Shown: one piece after another, positions 29,401 through 36,550 of the stretch | How positions within the stretch are numbered: the stretch's first letter is position 1 | How the letters are laid out: every line of letters begins with the position of its first letter | From: Desulfonema magnum | GTDB lineage: Bacteria; Desulfobacterota; Desulfobacteria; Desulfobacterales; 4be13 | Direction: 5' to 3' | Length of the DNA: 64,000 nt | Assembly (NCBI RefSeq): GCF_017377395.1 | Contig: NZ_CP061800.1 | Coordinates: 6,965,633-7,029,632 of the forward strand | The notes under the pieces: generated by a model | The model's input: the letters and a program-made list of their open reading frames with translations, nothing else | Databases searched by the model: none | Told to the model about the DNA's origin: nothing | Translations under genes and position numbers: made by a program

Positions 29401-29948
29401 TTTATGGTACGAATCGCCTCGATAAAATATAAAATATGCGTATTGAATTTATTATTTTTGAAATCATTTGGATAATTCAGAGCAGTCGTTTTTTGAAAAA
29501 TATCTTTCAATTTAAAATCAGACCGATTTTCTTCATAATTTTCAATGATCCTTGTATCGAGAAAAACAGAAAGTTTTCCCACGATATCTGACGAATCAGT
29601 TAAGAATGGTTCCACAAGAAAAGATTCTCCGATAATAATCGGAATAATGATATCCTTGTCCTTTCCTCTGTCTTTTAATTCATTCGGAGCAGATGCCGCA
29701 GTAGCCCCGTCTGTTGCAACGCAGATATCCGCATCAATATTTAAGTGTCTTAATTCCTCGTTTATTTCATGAAGCCGGATTTTAATGGTATTGTTTGCGT
29801 TTGCCCATATTAAGACAGATAAACCCAGATCAAAAATGTTCTTTTTGATTTTATCTACCAAAGGCTTATATTTGGTTTGCCAGAAAAATCTTGCCTGCGG
29901 TGTGCGACTGCGTATATCAAATGGCTCAATGCTGATTCTGAACATCAC
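26475..29948 (-). CDS. 1157-aa protein of unknown function, possible defence-type Rossmann N-terminus and coiled coil
   Basis: Not recognised as a named family. Residues about 30-190 look like a Rossmann-type alpha/beta domain: LGLSVLIWANANN, then an R-x-x-x-I helix, DIIIPIIIGESFLVEPF, KLSVFLDTRIIENYEE and ALNYPNDFKNNKFNTHILYF. This layout recalls nucleoside-deoxyribosyltransferase/TIR-like N-terminal domains, but the similarity is tentative. About 215-300 looks like a winged helix (NTFENFGLIKEESDRFELTN). A large middle part is unassigned. About 945-1060 is a highly charged coiled coil (EKEREKELGEFQ-type), and the rest is helical. Stands alone, flanked by tandem repeats and nested MITE-like elements, which fits an accessory, possibly defensive, gene. 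Confidence 0.75.
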   Translation of the reverse strand: MMFRISIEPFDIRSRTPQARFFWQTKYKPLVDKIKKNIFDLGLSVLIWANANNTIKIRLHEINEELRHLNIDADICVATDGATAASAPNELKDRGKDKDIIIPIIIGESFLVEPFLTDSSDIVGKLSVFLDTRIIENYEENRSDFKLKDIFQKTTALNYPNDFKNNKFNTHILYFIEAIRTIKYMQSVSGKSPRILKSNKDVFLLYKDFKPQVDIFLTSSHLFLLSFLRYLNGLTKENFLEHLNISKDALDSEVILNDVLNTFENFGLIKEESDRFELTNRGNAFFELFGLTCLPVLEDEKKSFKEKWSQALEKTFLTNFELCEHAKKLEDLSKRLYLSLSRKDSFLRWWHFFVNKYLFDEMTEAEEEFWNYPITRMLFEIWRENISDVKQDWRAAERERTEFIEYVFEKLRISNETEFSDIYQEFKNLIFSMSMLRPNNQAHIYLCFSFQMRPLKNIIRQYFDIAVITGQYDLLLKRYSPYHHMLNINATHGQRIMFDLRLDFRPVTFRLDHKFTLALELSKAETRKKGRYITCPVVPDQKAENDKLAEISEQEKTINNIFPSPDYLRNINFGDDGKVYYTGNEEKEVVEMYGQRRTNLIQKEDELNLIRATPRPSPESGLILRFNLLDPVAVLLEGINRGRDVSLDEFRNVMKCLDLYGPEAKKSENERRKLDDIIDEVFEKAEPEGLTKSTLEFLHRLQQICNEDSCEEEMAWRFLISKFMGGYQKHALQAICHRLTKEGLELVFSLWPLVTGNEIKINPTSGEVSAPPNLSKTLLPFTDNLRRELQDLLKNVFTQCLYISAPTIRARSEPRMAEMVIRYCLNIKSNEENFRERLKDHLEKHYQIHYSFMEEYRRKEQKNPGQNKKFEFTDAHIKQIQNDVSDIVALIEGCRKRLFSPGENNRLLCFIDPDSVDVQIGKFEYEGKVLDNEEAFRKRKKEREKELGEFQHQALMEKESLLAQKEKEITKATLEKERQTEKAKIERLTKAENWREKKESLKIEQEEIEMQKEMYKKERELAISEVRKEEIIAFKEGDMQRYLVLALLEAHLEGGLEKVWNILESSSTVLMIINPDLYQMKSLHELKRDIFKRLEKDLSKVDPITLSILLSDDHKKLVETDIYKEMMKVLSETLKNIPRHAPFVERVVSHEPKSPKK

Positions 29949-30070
29949 AGTCCTCCTGATATAATATCAGATTGCGGCAGGTCTGCTGCTATTCCCCTTT
30001 AAACTGAATATTATGCAAAAGCATTTTTCATTCTTACACATCAGTAAAATTTTTTTTGACTGCAAATTTT

Positions 30071-30254
30071 CTGATGATAACGGATTTAGGGGAGGCCGGT
30101 CCGCACCCTGAGCCTGTCGAAGGGGGGCGGGCTCGTTTCGACAAGCTCAACGAGCGGGTCCGGGCGGGTCCCGTTTATCCGGCCCGGCATGATTCGCTAC
30201 AAATATGCCGCCCCCGCGGGCTTTTCCGGCCTCCCCTAAATCCGTTATCATCAG
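30071..30254. mobile_element. MITE-like element, AACGGATTTAGGGGAGG family
   Basis: Inverted ends CTGATGATAACGGATTTAGG and CCTAAATCCGTTATCATCAG. The flanks on both sides read CAAATTTT, an 8-bp target duplication. Inside is a copy of the CTGAGCCTGTCGAAGG/CGTTTCGACAAGCTCAACGA repeat and an ATATGCCGCCCC word shared with the other copies (30644-31047, 47468-47714, 56938-57018). Confidence 0.85.
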
Positions 30255-30291
30255 CAAATTTTTCTGTGGAAGTATGTTTTCAACGGGCAGT

Positions 30292-30600
30292 GTTCAGCAG
30301 ATCAGATGGTTTTCGGAGTGTGTGCGGAAGAGCGAAGAAACCCGGCTTTTTTTCCCGGACGAAGTGGCTCCCCGGCCGAAAAAAGCCGGGTTTCTCCCCA
30401 TATGCATCAGGCTAAGATCGTAACTCATTGTTTTTATTAACCCGTGATCTGCCGGACGGGGTTTGCAACCCCGTCCGAAATATTTTCCGACCCCCGAAAA
30501 CAAACGTTTCGGACGGGGTTGCAAACCCCGTCCGGCAGTCTTAGCCTGATGCATATGGGGTTTCTCCCCCGTCTGCCGTGTCTGATAAATATTTTATAAT
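30292..30600. repeat. CAGCAGATC/AAACCCGGC element, interrupted
   Basis: Starts CAGCAGATCAGATGGTTTTC and carries AAACCCGGCTTTTTTTCCC and AAAAAAGCCGGGTTTCTCC arms like the elements at 35727 and 44429. It is split at 30399 by insertion of the 159-bp element. No matching right end was found. Confidence 0.65.
30399..30557. mobile_element. 159-bp MITE-like element, CATATGCATCAGG family, copy 1
   Basis: Ends CATATGCATCAGGCTAAG and CTTAGCCTGATGCATATG. The interior is two inverted GCCGGACGGGGTTTGCAACC units. It is flanked by GGGTTTCTCCC on both sides (11-bp duplication). The copy at 51133-51291 is the same 159 bp in the opposite orientation. Confidence 0.9.
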
Positions 30601-30643
30601 ATATCATACTACCGGACAAAAAATTGTAACCTATTGGAATTAT

Positions 30644-31047
30644 TCTGATTATAACGGATTTGGGGGAGGCTGGCCAAGCCCCGTAGGGGCGGCATATTTG
30701 TAGTAATTCATTATCCTGGGCCGGTCAAGCCCATACGCATCAGGCTAAGAACATAACATTCTGATTTTATTGGAACTGATCTGGCGACAGCCGAAAGGCA
30801 AAACCTTTGTTTTCGGGCGTTCCGGAATCATAAAAATCCTTAGCTTGATGCGTATGCGGTCAAGCCCCGTAGGGGCGGCATATTTGTAGTAATTCATTAT
30901 CCTAGGCTGGTCAAGCCCCGTAGGGGCGGTATATTTGTAGCGAATATGCCGCCCCTACATGGCTTGGCGGGGGCTTGCAAACCTGCTGCTACAAATATGC
31001 CGCCCTTACAGGGCTTGACCGGCCTCCCCCAAATCCGTTATAATTAG
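30644..31047. mobile_element. MITE-like element, AACGGATTTGGGGGAGG copy with nested insertion
   Basis: Ends CTGATTATAACGGATTTGGG and CCCAAATCCGTTATAATTAG. Both flanks read GAATTATT (8-bp duplication). The interior contains several GTCAAGCCCCGTAGGGGCGG units and the nested element at 30732-30856. Confidence 0.85.
30732..30856. mobile_element. 125-bp MITE-like element, CATACGCATCAGG family, copy 2
   Basis: Ends CATACGCATCAGGCTAAG and CTTAGCTTGATGCGTATG with a different interior from copies 1 and 3. Flanked by CGGTCAAGCC on both sides, so it was inserted into a pre-existing GGTCAAGCCCCGTAGG unit. Confidence 0.85.
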
Positions 31048-31338
31048 GAATTATTAAATTGGGTATAAATGTTCGATTCGTTTAACTATCTGATTTTGAA
31101 TAATTTAACAAAGATTACGAATTTTTTATCCGGTAGTATGATAATATATTAAAAAACCAAGTCAATGGGGCAAAAGGTGTATTCTGAGGGGGCAGAATTC
31201 TACTTAAAAAAAACAACACATTCAGAGCTATTCGGAATAAACAGGCGATTTATGATTGAAATTCTGACAAACAGTCTTAAATTTATATTGAAATTTCCAA
31301 TGAACAGGAATTTAACAAACCGTACAAGGAGAATTAAA

Positions 31339-31569
31339 ATGCCAATTTACGAATATCATTGTGATAAATGTAATCATAATTTTGAATGTCTGGTTTTAGG
31401 AAGTGACCAGCCCGAGTGCCCTTCATGCAACAGCAAAGAGGTGAACAAACTCATATCCGCGTGCGGATTTATCACCAAGGGAACTGGCGGTGAGACCGTG
31501 AGCCGTTCCGCAGCAAACTCATCATGCAGCGGATGCACAGCAACCAGTTGTTCGGGCTGCGGTCACTGA
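31339..31569 (+). CDS. FmdB-family zinc-ribbon protein
   Basis: 76 aa from the ATG at 31339 (AAGGAG 7 nt upstream); the frame is open to 31165 but without a start signal. The FmdB-type ribbon is MPIYEYHCDKCNHNFECLV followed by CPSCNSKEVNKLIS, a CxxC...CxxC zinc site. The Cys-rich tail (SSCSGCTATSCSGCGH) has more metal-ligand candidates. The family is linked to regulation or metal delivery but poorly understood. The stop overlaps the hemC start (TGATG). Confidence 0.88.
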   Translation: MPIYEYHCDKCNHNFECLVLGSDQPECPSCNSKEVNKLISACGFITKGTGGETVSRSAANSSCSGCTATSCSGCGH

Positions 31570-32501
31570 TGGACAGGCATATCAAAATCGGAACCAGGGG
31601 CAGCAAACTTGCGCTCTGGCAGGCAAACTGGGTGAAATCGGCTATTGAAAAATCCGGGAACGGGGAATGGAAAGCCAAGGTTGAACTTGTCATCATAAAA
31701 ACCAAAGGCGACAAGATTCTGGATGTCCCCCTTGCCAAAGTGGGCGGCAAGGGGCTTTTTGTCAAGGAGATAGAAGAGGCCCTTTTGGACGGGCGTATTG
31801 ATCTTGCTGTTCACAGCATGAAGGATATGCCTTCTGAAATCCCCGAAGGGCTGTGCATCGGGGCAGTTCCGGAGCGTGAAACTCCGAAAGATGTTCTTAT
31901 CTCCGGAAAAGGGCTTTTGCTTTCAGAGCTTCCCGCGGGAGCCTGTGTCGGAACAAGCAGTCTTCGCCGGGCTGCTCAGTTGCGACGGGCAAGACCGGAT
32001 ATTGACATTGTGCCGTTAAGGGGAAATCTTGACACGCGTCTTAAAAAACTTGAACATGGCGACATGGACGCTATTATCCTGGCTGCCGCGGGAGTGAAAC
32101 GCATGAATTTTGAATCCAGAATAACCGAATATCTGGACGAGGATATCATGCTTCCGGCAGTGGGACAGGGCGCACTTTGTATTGAAACACGGGAAAATGA
32201 TCCTGAAATTGAACCCGTGATTGGTCCGCTCAACCATCAGGAAACAAGATCGGTGGTCATGGGAGAACGGGCATTTTTAAACTGTCTCGAAGGCGGATGT
32301 CAGGTTCCCATTGCCGCGCATGGAAAAATTGAGCGAGGCATATTTACCCTTTCCGGGCTTGTCGCGGATGTTGACGGCAAAACCATTATTCAGGAAACCC
32401 TCTCAGGCCCTGAAACAGAATCAGAAACCATCGGGACAGACCTTGGAAACTGCCTTCTCACAATGGGGGCAAAACAAATACTTGAAAATCTGAAAGTGTA
32501 G
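31569..32501 (+). CDS. hemC: Porphobilinogen deaminase (hydroxymethylbilane synthase)
   Basis: 310 aa from the ATG at 31569, which overlaps the fmdB-like stop and gives the standard N-terminus IKIGTRGSKLALWQANWV. Polymerises four porphobilinogen units to hydroxymethylbilane. Visible motifs: VHSMKDMPSEIPEG, SSLRRAAQLRRARPD, LRGNLDTRLKKLE, and EGGCQVPIAAHG with the Cys that attaches the dipyrromethane cofactor. The frame is open upstream to 31524 but that would add out-of-family sequence. Followed by inverted heptamer arrays and then the cobA/hemD fusion, the next pathway step. Confidence 0.96.
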   Translation: MDRHIKIGTRGSKLALWQANWVKSAIEKSGNGEWKAKVELVIIKTKGDKILDVPLAKVGGKGLFVKEIEEALLDGRIDLAVHSMKDMPSEIPEGLCIGAVPERETPKDVLISGKGLLLSELPAGACVGTSSLRRAAQLRRARPDIDIVPLRGNLDTRLKKLEHGDMDAIILAAAGVKRMNFESRITEYLDEDIMLPAVGQGALCIETRENDPEIEPVIGPLNHQETRSVVMGERAFLNCLEGGCQVPIAAHGKIERGIFTLSGLVADVDGKTIIQETLSGPETESETIGTDLGNCLLTMGAKQILENLKV

Positions 32502-32762
32502 GTGTCAGGTGTCAGGTGTCAGGTGTCAGGTGTCAGGTGTTAAGTGTTAAGTGTTAGGTGTTAAGTGTTAAGTGGCCTTAAACTTTCATGTTTCATTATA
32601 AGCAAATTTTATCCGGAGTGCCAAACTTGCAGTTTTGTACTCCGGAATGAGGTTTACAATTTTTCCTGATACTTAACACTTAACACTTAACACTTAACAC
32701 CTAACACTTAACACCTAACACCTAACACCTAACACTTAACACTTATAATACCTGACACCTTT
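32502..32762. repeat. Inverted heptamer arrays between hemC and cobA/hemD
   Basis: A run of GTGTCAG/GTGTTAA units begins at the hemC stop (32502-32573). Its complement CTTAACA/CCTAACA fills 32668-32760 just before the next gene. Between them is a hairpin ATCCGGAGTGCCAAACTTGC with TTTTGTACTCCGGAAT. A stem of about 70 bp is possible in the mRNA or DNA. Confidence 0.9.
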
Positions 32763-32779
32763 CCATTGAAAGCAAATAT

Positions 32780-34321
32780 ATGAAAATGACAAATGGTAAA
32801 GTTTATCTGGTCGGCGCGGGCCCGGGTGATCCCGGACTGATTACAGTAAAAGGATTGGAATGTATCCGCTGTGCTGATACCATCATTTATGACTATCTCG
32901 CCGCGCCGGCGCTGCTGAAATACGCGCCTGAAAATGCCGAGCTTATTTATGTGGGAAAAAAAGGCGGAGATCATACCTTGTCTCAGGACGGCATTAACGC
33001 GCTGATTGCGGAAAAAGCAAAATCCGGATTGGTTGTGACCCGTCTCAAGGGCGGTGACCCGTTCATCTTCGGACGAGGCGGAGAGGAAGCAGAGATATTG
33101 CTTGATGAAGGCGTTCCTTTTGAAGTGGTGCCGGGGGTCACGTCCGCGATTGCCGCGCCTGCTTATGCGGGAATTCCGCTCACGCACAGGGATTTTACCT
33201 CCACCCTTGCCTTTGTGACAGGACACGAAGACCCCACCAAAGCGGAAACAAGTATTGACTGGGCATCTCTTGCAAAAGGCATCGGAACCCTCGTGTTTCT
33301 CATGGGTGTCAAAAACCTGCCGAATATTACTCGTAATCTGCTTGAACACGGCATGAATGCAGATACACCTGTGGCGCTGGTCAGATGGGGAACCACGCCC
33401 GGACAGATGACGGTCACAGGAACCCTTGAGACCATTGTTGAAGAGGTAAAAGCAGCCGGACTGAAAGCGCCGGCGATTATTGTTGTGGGTAATGTGGTGG
33501 GGTTAAGGCAAAGACTGAAATGGTTTGAAAACCGTCCGCTCATGGGAAAGCGCATCGTTGTCACCCGTGCGAGGGAACAGGCCAGCGATCTGGTGAAACT
33601 TCTCTCGGATCTCGGTGCGGAATGTCTGGAATATCCCACCATCAAAGTTACTCCTCCGGAGGACCGGAACCCGCTGGATATGGCTCTTGAAAACCTTTCC
33701 GAGTATGATTGGATTGTGTTCACCAGTGTCAACGGCGTAAAATTCTTTTTTGAGCGGCTTTTTGAAAAAGGCAAAGATGTCAGGGCATTGCATCAGTTGA
33801 GGACTGCGGCCATTGGCCCGGCAACGGCAAAACGCCTGCGTGATTTCGGACTGAACAGCGATATTGTTCCTGAAAGCTACCGGGCAGAGTCGGTGGTGGA
33901 TGCGTTTGAAAACGAGGAAATAAAGGGCAAAAAAATCCTGCTCCCCCGGGCAAAAGAGGCAAGACCTGTTCTGCCTGTGGAACTGAGAAAAATGGGAGCA
34001 ATGGTGGACGAAGTCACGACATATTGCACAAAAGCGGTGCGTGACAATGCGGATGTTCTCGTAACTCAGCTTAAAGAGGGAGCAATAGATATTGTCACGT
34101 TTACGAGTTCCTCCACGGTAAGAAATTTCAGATCACTCCTGCCTCCCGGAGATGACGCACTAAAAAATCTGATGCAAGGCGTCACCATTGCAAGTATCGG
34201 GCCTGTCACTGCCGATACTGCGAAAGAACTGGGGTTTGATGTTCATATCAGTGCGGAATCCTATACCATACCAGGGTTATGCGAGGCAATTCAGCAATAT
34301 TATGCGCCCATATCAGCCTGA
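32780..34321 (+). CDS. Fused uroporphyrinogen-III methyltransferase / uroporphyrinogen-III synthase
   Basis: 513 aa with two enzymes in one chain. Residues about 5-245 are the SAM-dependent methyltransferase (CobA/SUMT): [58 protein letters not shown]. Residues about 255-510 are HemD-like: [35 protein letters not shown] and [10 protein letters not shown]. The protein makes uroporphyrinogen III from hydroxymethylbilane and methylates it to precorrin-2, the branch to siroheme and cobalamin. Such cobA/hemD fusions are common in anaerobes. Overlaps hemW by 20 nt. Confidence 0.95.
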   Translation: MKMTNGKVYLVGAGPGDPGLITVKGLECIRCADTIIYDYLAAPALLKYAPENAELIYVGKKGGDHTLSQDGINALIAEKAKSGLVVTRLKGGDPFIFGRGGEEAEILLDEGVPFEVVPGVTSAIAAPAYAGIPLTHRDFTSTLAFVTGHEDPTKAETSIDWASLAKGIGTLVFLMGVKNLPNITRNLLEHGMNADTPVALVRWGTTPGQMTVTGTLETIVEEVKAAGLKAPAIIVVGNVVGLRQRLKWFENRPLMGKRIVVTRAREQASDLVKLLSDLGAECLEYPTIKVTPPEDRNPLDMALENLSEYDWIVFTSVNGVKFFFERLFEKGKDVRALHQLRTAAIGPATAKRLRDFGLNSDIVPESYRAESVVDAFENEEIKGKKILLPRAKEARPVLPVELRKMGAMVDEVTTYCTKAVRDNADVLVTQLKEGAIDIVTFTSSSTVRNFRSLLPPGDDALKNLMQGVTIASIGPVTADTAKELGFDVHISAESYTIPGLCEAIQQYYAPISA

Positions 34322-35456
34322 ACCTGCGGGACTATATGTTCATATTCCTTTTTGCATTCGGAAATGCCCGTATTGTGATTTCTATTCAATAACGGATTTG
34401 TCTTTTAAACACGCGTTTATCAATGCCTTAATGCGTGAAATGCAAATGGAAGCCGGGTTTTTTCAGAAAACCCGGTTTTTTTTTGATACACTGTATATCG
34501 GCGGCGGCACGCCTTCCGTGTTTGATGCGGAAGATATCGGACAGATCATTGAGACCGCCCGGAACGCCTTCCCAATTCTCCCTGATGCTGAAATCACCAT
34601 TGAAGTCAATCCCGGCACAGTAACACCTGAAAAACTCAGGGGCTATTATCGAGCAGGCGTCAGTCGCATAAATATCGGCGTCCAGTCCTTTCAGGAAGAA
34701 AACCTCAGATTTCTCGGACGGATTCATTCTGCAGAAGAAGCGCATTTGGCGATTCAATGGGCGAGGAAAGCAGGTTTTGATAATATCGGGCTTGATTTTA
34801 TTTATGGCCTTCCGGGCCAGACAGAACTTTCGTGGATTCCCGACTTGGAGCGGGCCGTTGAATCCGAGCCTGCTCATCTGTCCTGTTACATGCTCACTTA
34901 TGAGGAAGGCACTGCTATGGACAAAGACCGCCGGAAAGGATGCTTTGTTCCGCTCTCCGAGGGGCGAGTGGCTGATTTGTTTCAGACGACAGTGGACTTT
35001 TTAAGCAAACAGGGTTATGCCCAGTATGAAATATCAAACTTTGCACGGTCAGGACCGGAAAGGTCGAGGCATAATCAGAAATACTGGCAGGATGTGCCGT
35101 ATCTGGGATTCGGGCCTTCCGCGCATTCTTATGTCAGTCCCTGTCGTTACTGGAATCACCGTTCTGTAAAAAAGTATCTCAGCGACATTGGCGCTGGGAG
35201 ATTTCCCATAGCGGAAAAGGAGATATTAACCAGAGAACAGCAGATCACAGAGGCGATTTACCTGGGACTGAGAACGACAGACGGAATAGATATTGAGAAA
35301 TTTGATGAAAAATTTGGCGTAAGCTTTCACGAAATGTTCGGGGAGATGACAGACTGTTTTGAGGAAAACGGGTTAATCAAAACAGATGAAAAACGCTGTG
35401 CGCTGACCCGCCGGGGAATGCTGTTTCTTGACAGTGTGGTGTCCGCACTGGTCTGA
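34302..35456 (+). CDS. hemW: Radical SAM heme chaperone HemW-like
   Basis: 384 aa from the ATG at 34302; the frame is open to 34188 inside cobA/hemD, but only this start gives the family N-terminus GLYVHIPFCIRKCPYCDFYS, with the CxxxCxxC motif of the [4Fe-4S] cluster. Further motifs: TLYIGGGTPSVFDAEDI, RINIGVQSFQEENLRFLGR, GLDFIYGLPGQTELSW and YEISNFARSG. HemW-type proteins were long annotated as HemN-like coproporphyrinogen oxidases but act in heme transfer. Overlaps cobA/hemD by 20 nt, so translationally coupled. Confidence 0.9.
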   Translation: MRPYQPEPAGLYVHIPFCIRKCPYCDFYSITDLSFKHAFINALMREMQMEAGFFQKTRFFFDTLYIGGGTPSVFDAEDIGQIIETARNAFPILPDAEITIEVNPGTVTPEKLRGYYRAGVSRINIGVQSFQEENLRFLGRIHSAEEAHLAIQWARKAGFDNIGLDFIYGLPGQTELSWIPDLERAVESEPAHLSCYMLTYEEGTAMDKDRRKGCFVPLSEGRVADLFQTTVDFLSKQGYAQYEISNFARSGPERSRHNQKYWQDVPYLGFGPSAHSYVSPCRYWNHRSVKKYLSDIGAGRFPIAEKEILTREQQITEAIYLGLRTTDGIDIEKFDEKFGVSFHEMFGEMTDCFEENGLIKTDEKRCALTRRGMLFLDSVVSALV

Positions 35457-35726
35457 GAATAATTGCCTGCGGGCAAGAGCTTTTAACAAAGTTGGCGACA
35501 ATTCAATCTGATATGCTCCCGGATGCCAGATATCTCCGACAACAGGGGCAGGGGGAGTTCCGGAATTATCCGATCATATGTCATTTGTCAGAATTTTCTC
35601 ACATCCTTTTTTCAGAACCAATGTCATTCCACGTCCGGCCGTATCTGTCCGGACTGATATATGCCTGCCAAATCTCATTCGTCAGGATTCGTCTCAGCAT
35701 GATCATAACATGATCACTCTCAGCAG

Positions 35727-35873
35727 ATCGAAAAGTTTTCGGGCTGTCACAGGGCAGACACGACGGGCAGGGGAGAAACCCGTGGTTTTCCGGCCGGGGA
35801 GACATTTTGTCCGGAAAAAAAGCCGGTTTTTTTCGTTCTCTCGCACACAGTCCGGACATTTTCTGATCTGCTG
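35727..35873. mobile_element. MITE-like element, CAGCAGATCGAAAA family
   Basis: Starts CAGCAGATCGAAAAGTTTTC and ends CGGACATTTTCTGATCTGCTG-like. In the middle are GAGAAACCCGTGGTTTTCC and GGAAAAAAAGCCGG arms. A longer, internally amplified relative lies at 44429-44918. No target duplication is evident here. Confidence 0.7.
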
Positions 35874-36041
35874 ACGCTGGAAAAATTCGATTTTTTTTGA
35901 ATCTGTAACCTATTTGTAACCTTTCCTGTATTACAGAGACACTGAATTAAGAAACACAGACAGATGGCTCCGGCCGGAAATTTCATTGACTGTTCTCTTC
36001 CGGAAGGGAACTGCATACGATAAAAAAGGATTAAAGCTTAT

Positions 36042-36200
36042 TTAAGTACCCGATCAAAAATTTTTTATACATCTTTTTTTTCTGCGAACCGCGGAGAAAC
36101 CCGGCTTTTTCCTTCAGGGCCGGCGAATCATTCCGGAAAAAAAAAGCCGGGTTTCTTCCCCGGGCAAATATCGAAAATTTATGGTTAGGTACTTATATTC
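36042..36200. repeat. AAGTACC-ended palindromic repeat
   Basis: Arms AAGTACC (36042) and GGTACTT (36188-36194) enclose GAGAAACCCGGCTTTTTCC and AAAAAAAAGCCGGGTTTC. The right end (AAATTTATGGTTAGGTACTT) matches, inverted, the start of the repeat block at 51047. Confidence 0.6.
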
Positions 36201-36214
36201 ATTAAGATCAACCA

Positions 36215-36290
36215 GATAAAGCCAAACCCGCTGTGAGGCGGGGACGGAAAGCTACGGATCTCGGAAGAGACAGCCGGGTTGCCTATAATG
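36215..36290 (+). promoter_or_regulatory. GEMM-I riboswitch (c-di-GMP or cGAMP)
   Basis: The sequence has the GEMM-I layout: GCCAAACC (36221), a 6-bp stem CCCGCT/GGCGGG capped by a GNRA loop (GTGA), then GGACGGAAAGC, TACGGATCT, a short loop, and AGACAGCCGGGTTGCC. These are the conserved bulge, tetraloop, junction and receptor-arm segments of the class. Whether it prefers c-di-GMP or cGAMP cannot be read safely by eye. It lies about 240 nt upstream of the sigma-54 activator gene. Confidence 0.8.
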
Positions 36291-36307
36291 GGGTAATCCG
36301 GCTTTTT
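36272..36307 (+). terminator. Terminator overlapping the riboswitch 3' end
   Basis: AGCCGGGTTGCC and GGTAATCCGGCT pair (with G-T wobbles) around a TATAATGG loop, followed by TTTTATTG. The 5' arm is the last conserved GEMM segment, so aptamer folding and terminator formation exclude each other; ligand binding should favour read-through. Confidence 0.7.
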
Positions 36308-36550
36308 ATTGAAAAAATTTATACTTGTTTTGGACGGCTCAGTAATCAGTAATGATGATAAAAATACTCTGTTCTGCATAAAAAAAATCATATCATCAGA
36401 AACAGCAAGAACCAAGACAAAATTATCAAGAAAAACGGCAAGGACATTTTTGGGTGTATTCATAAGTTGGGGAGCATTTGAAACCGCGTCTCGTCAATGC
36501 GCCCGGAATTTTTTCAATCTTTTCTAAAAATGAATACAATTGGAAGAGCT

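Noticed and set aside
36309-36527. 72-codon frame between the riboswitch and the sigma-54 activator
   Set aside because: Begins inside the terminator T-run without a ribosome site and looks like untranslated leader; composition is not convincing.
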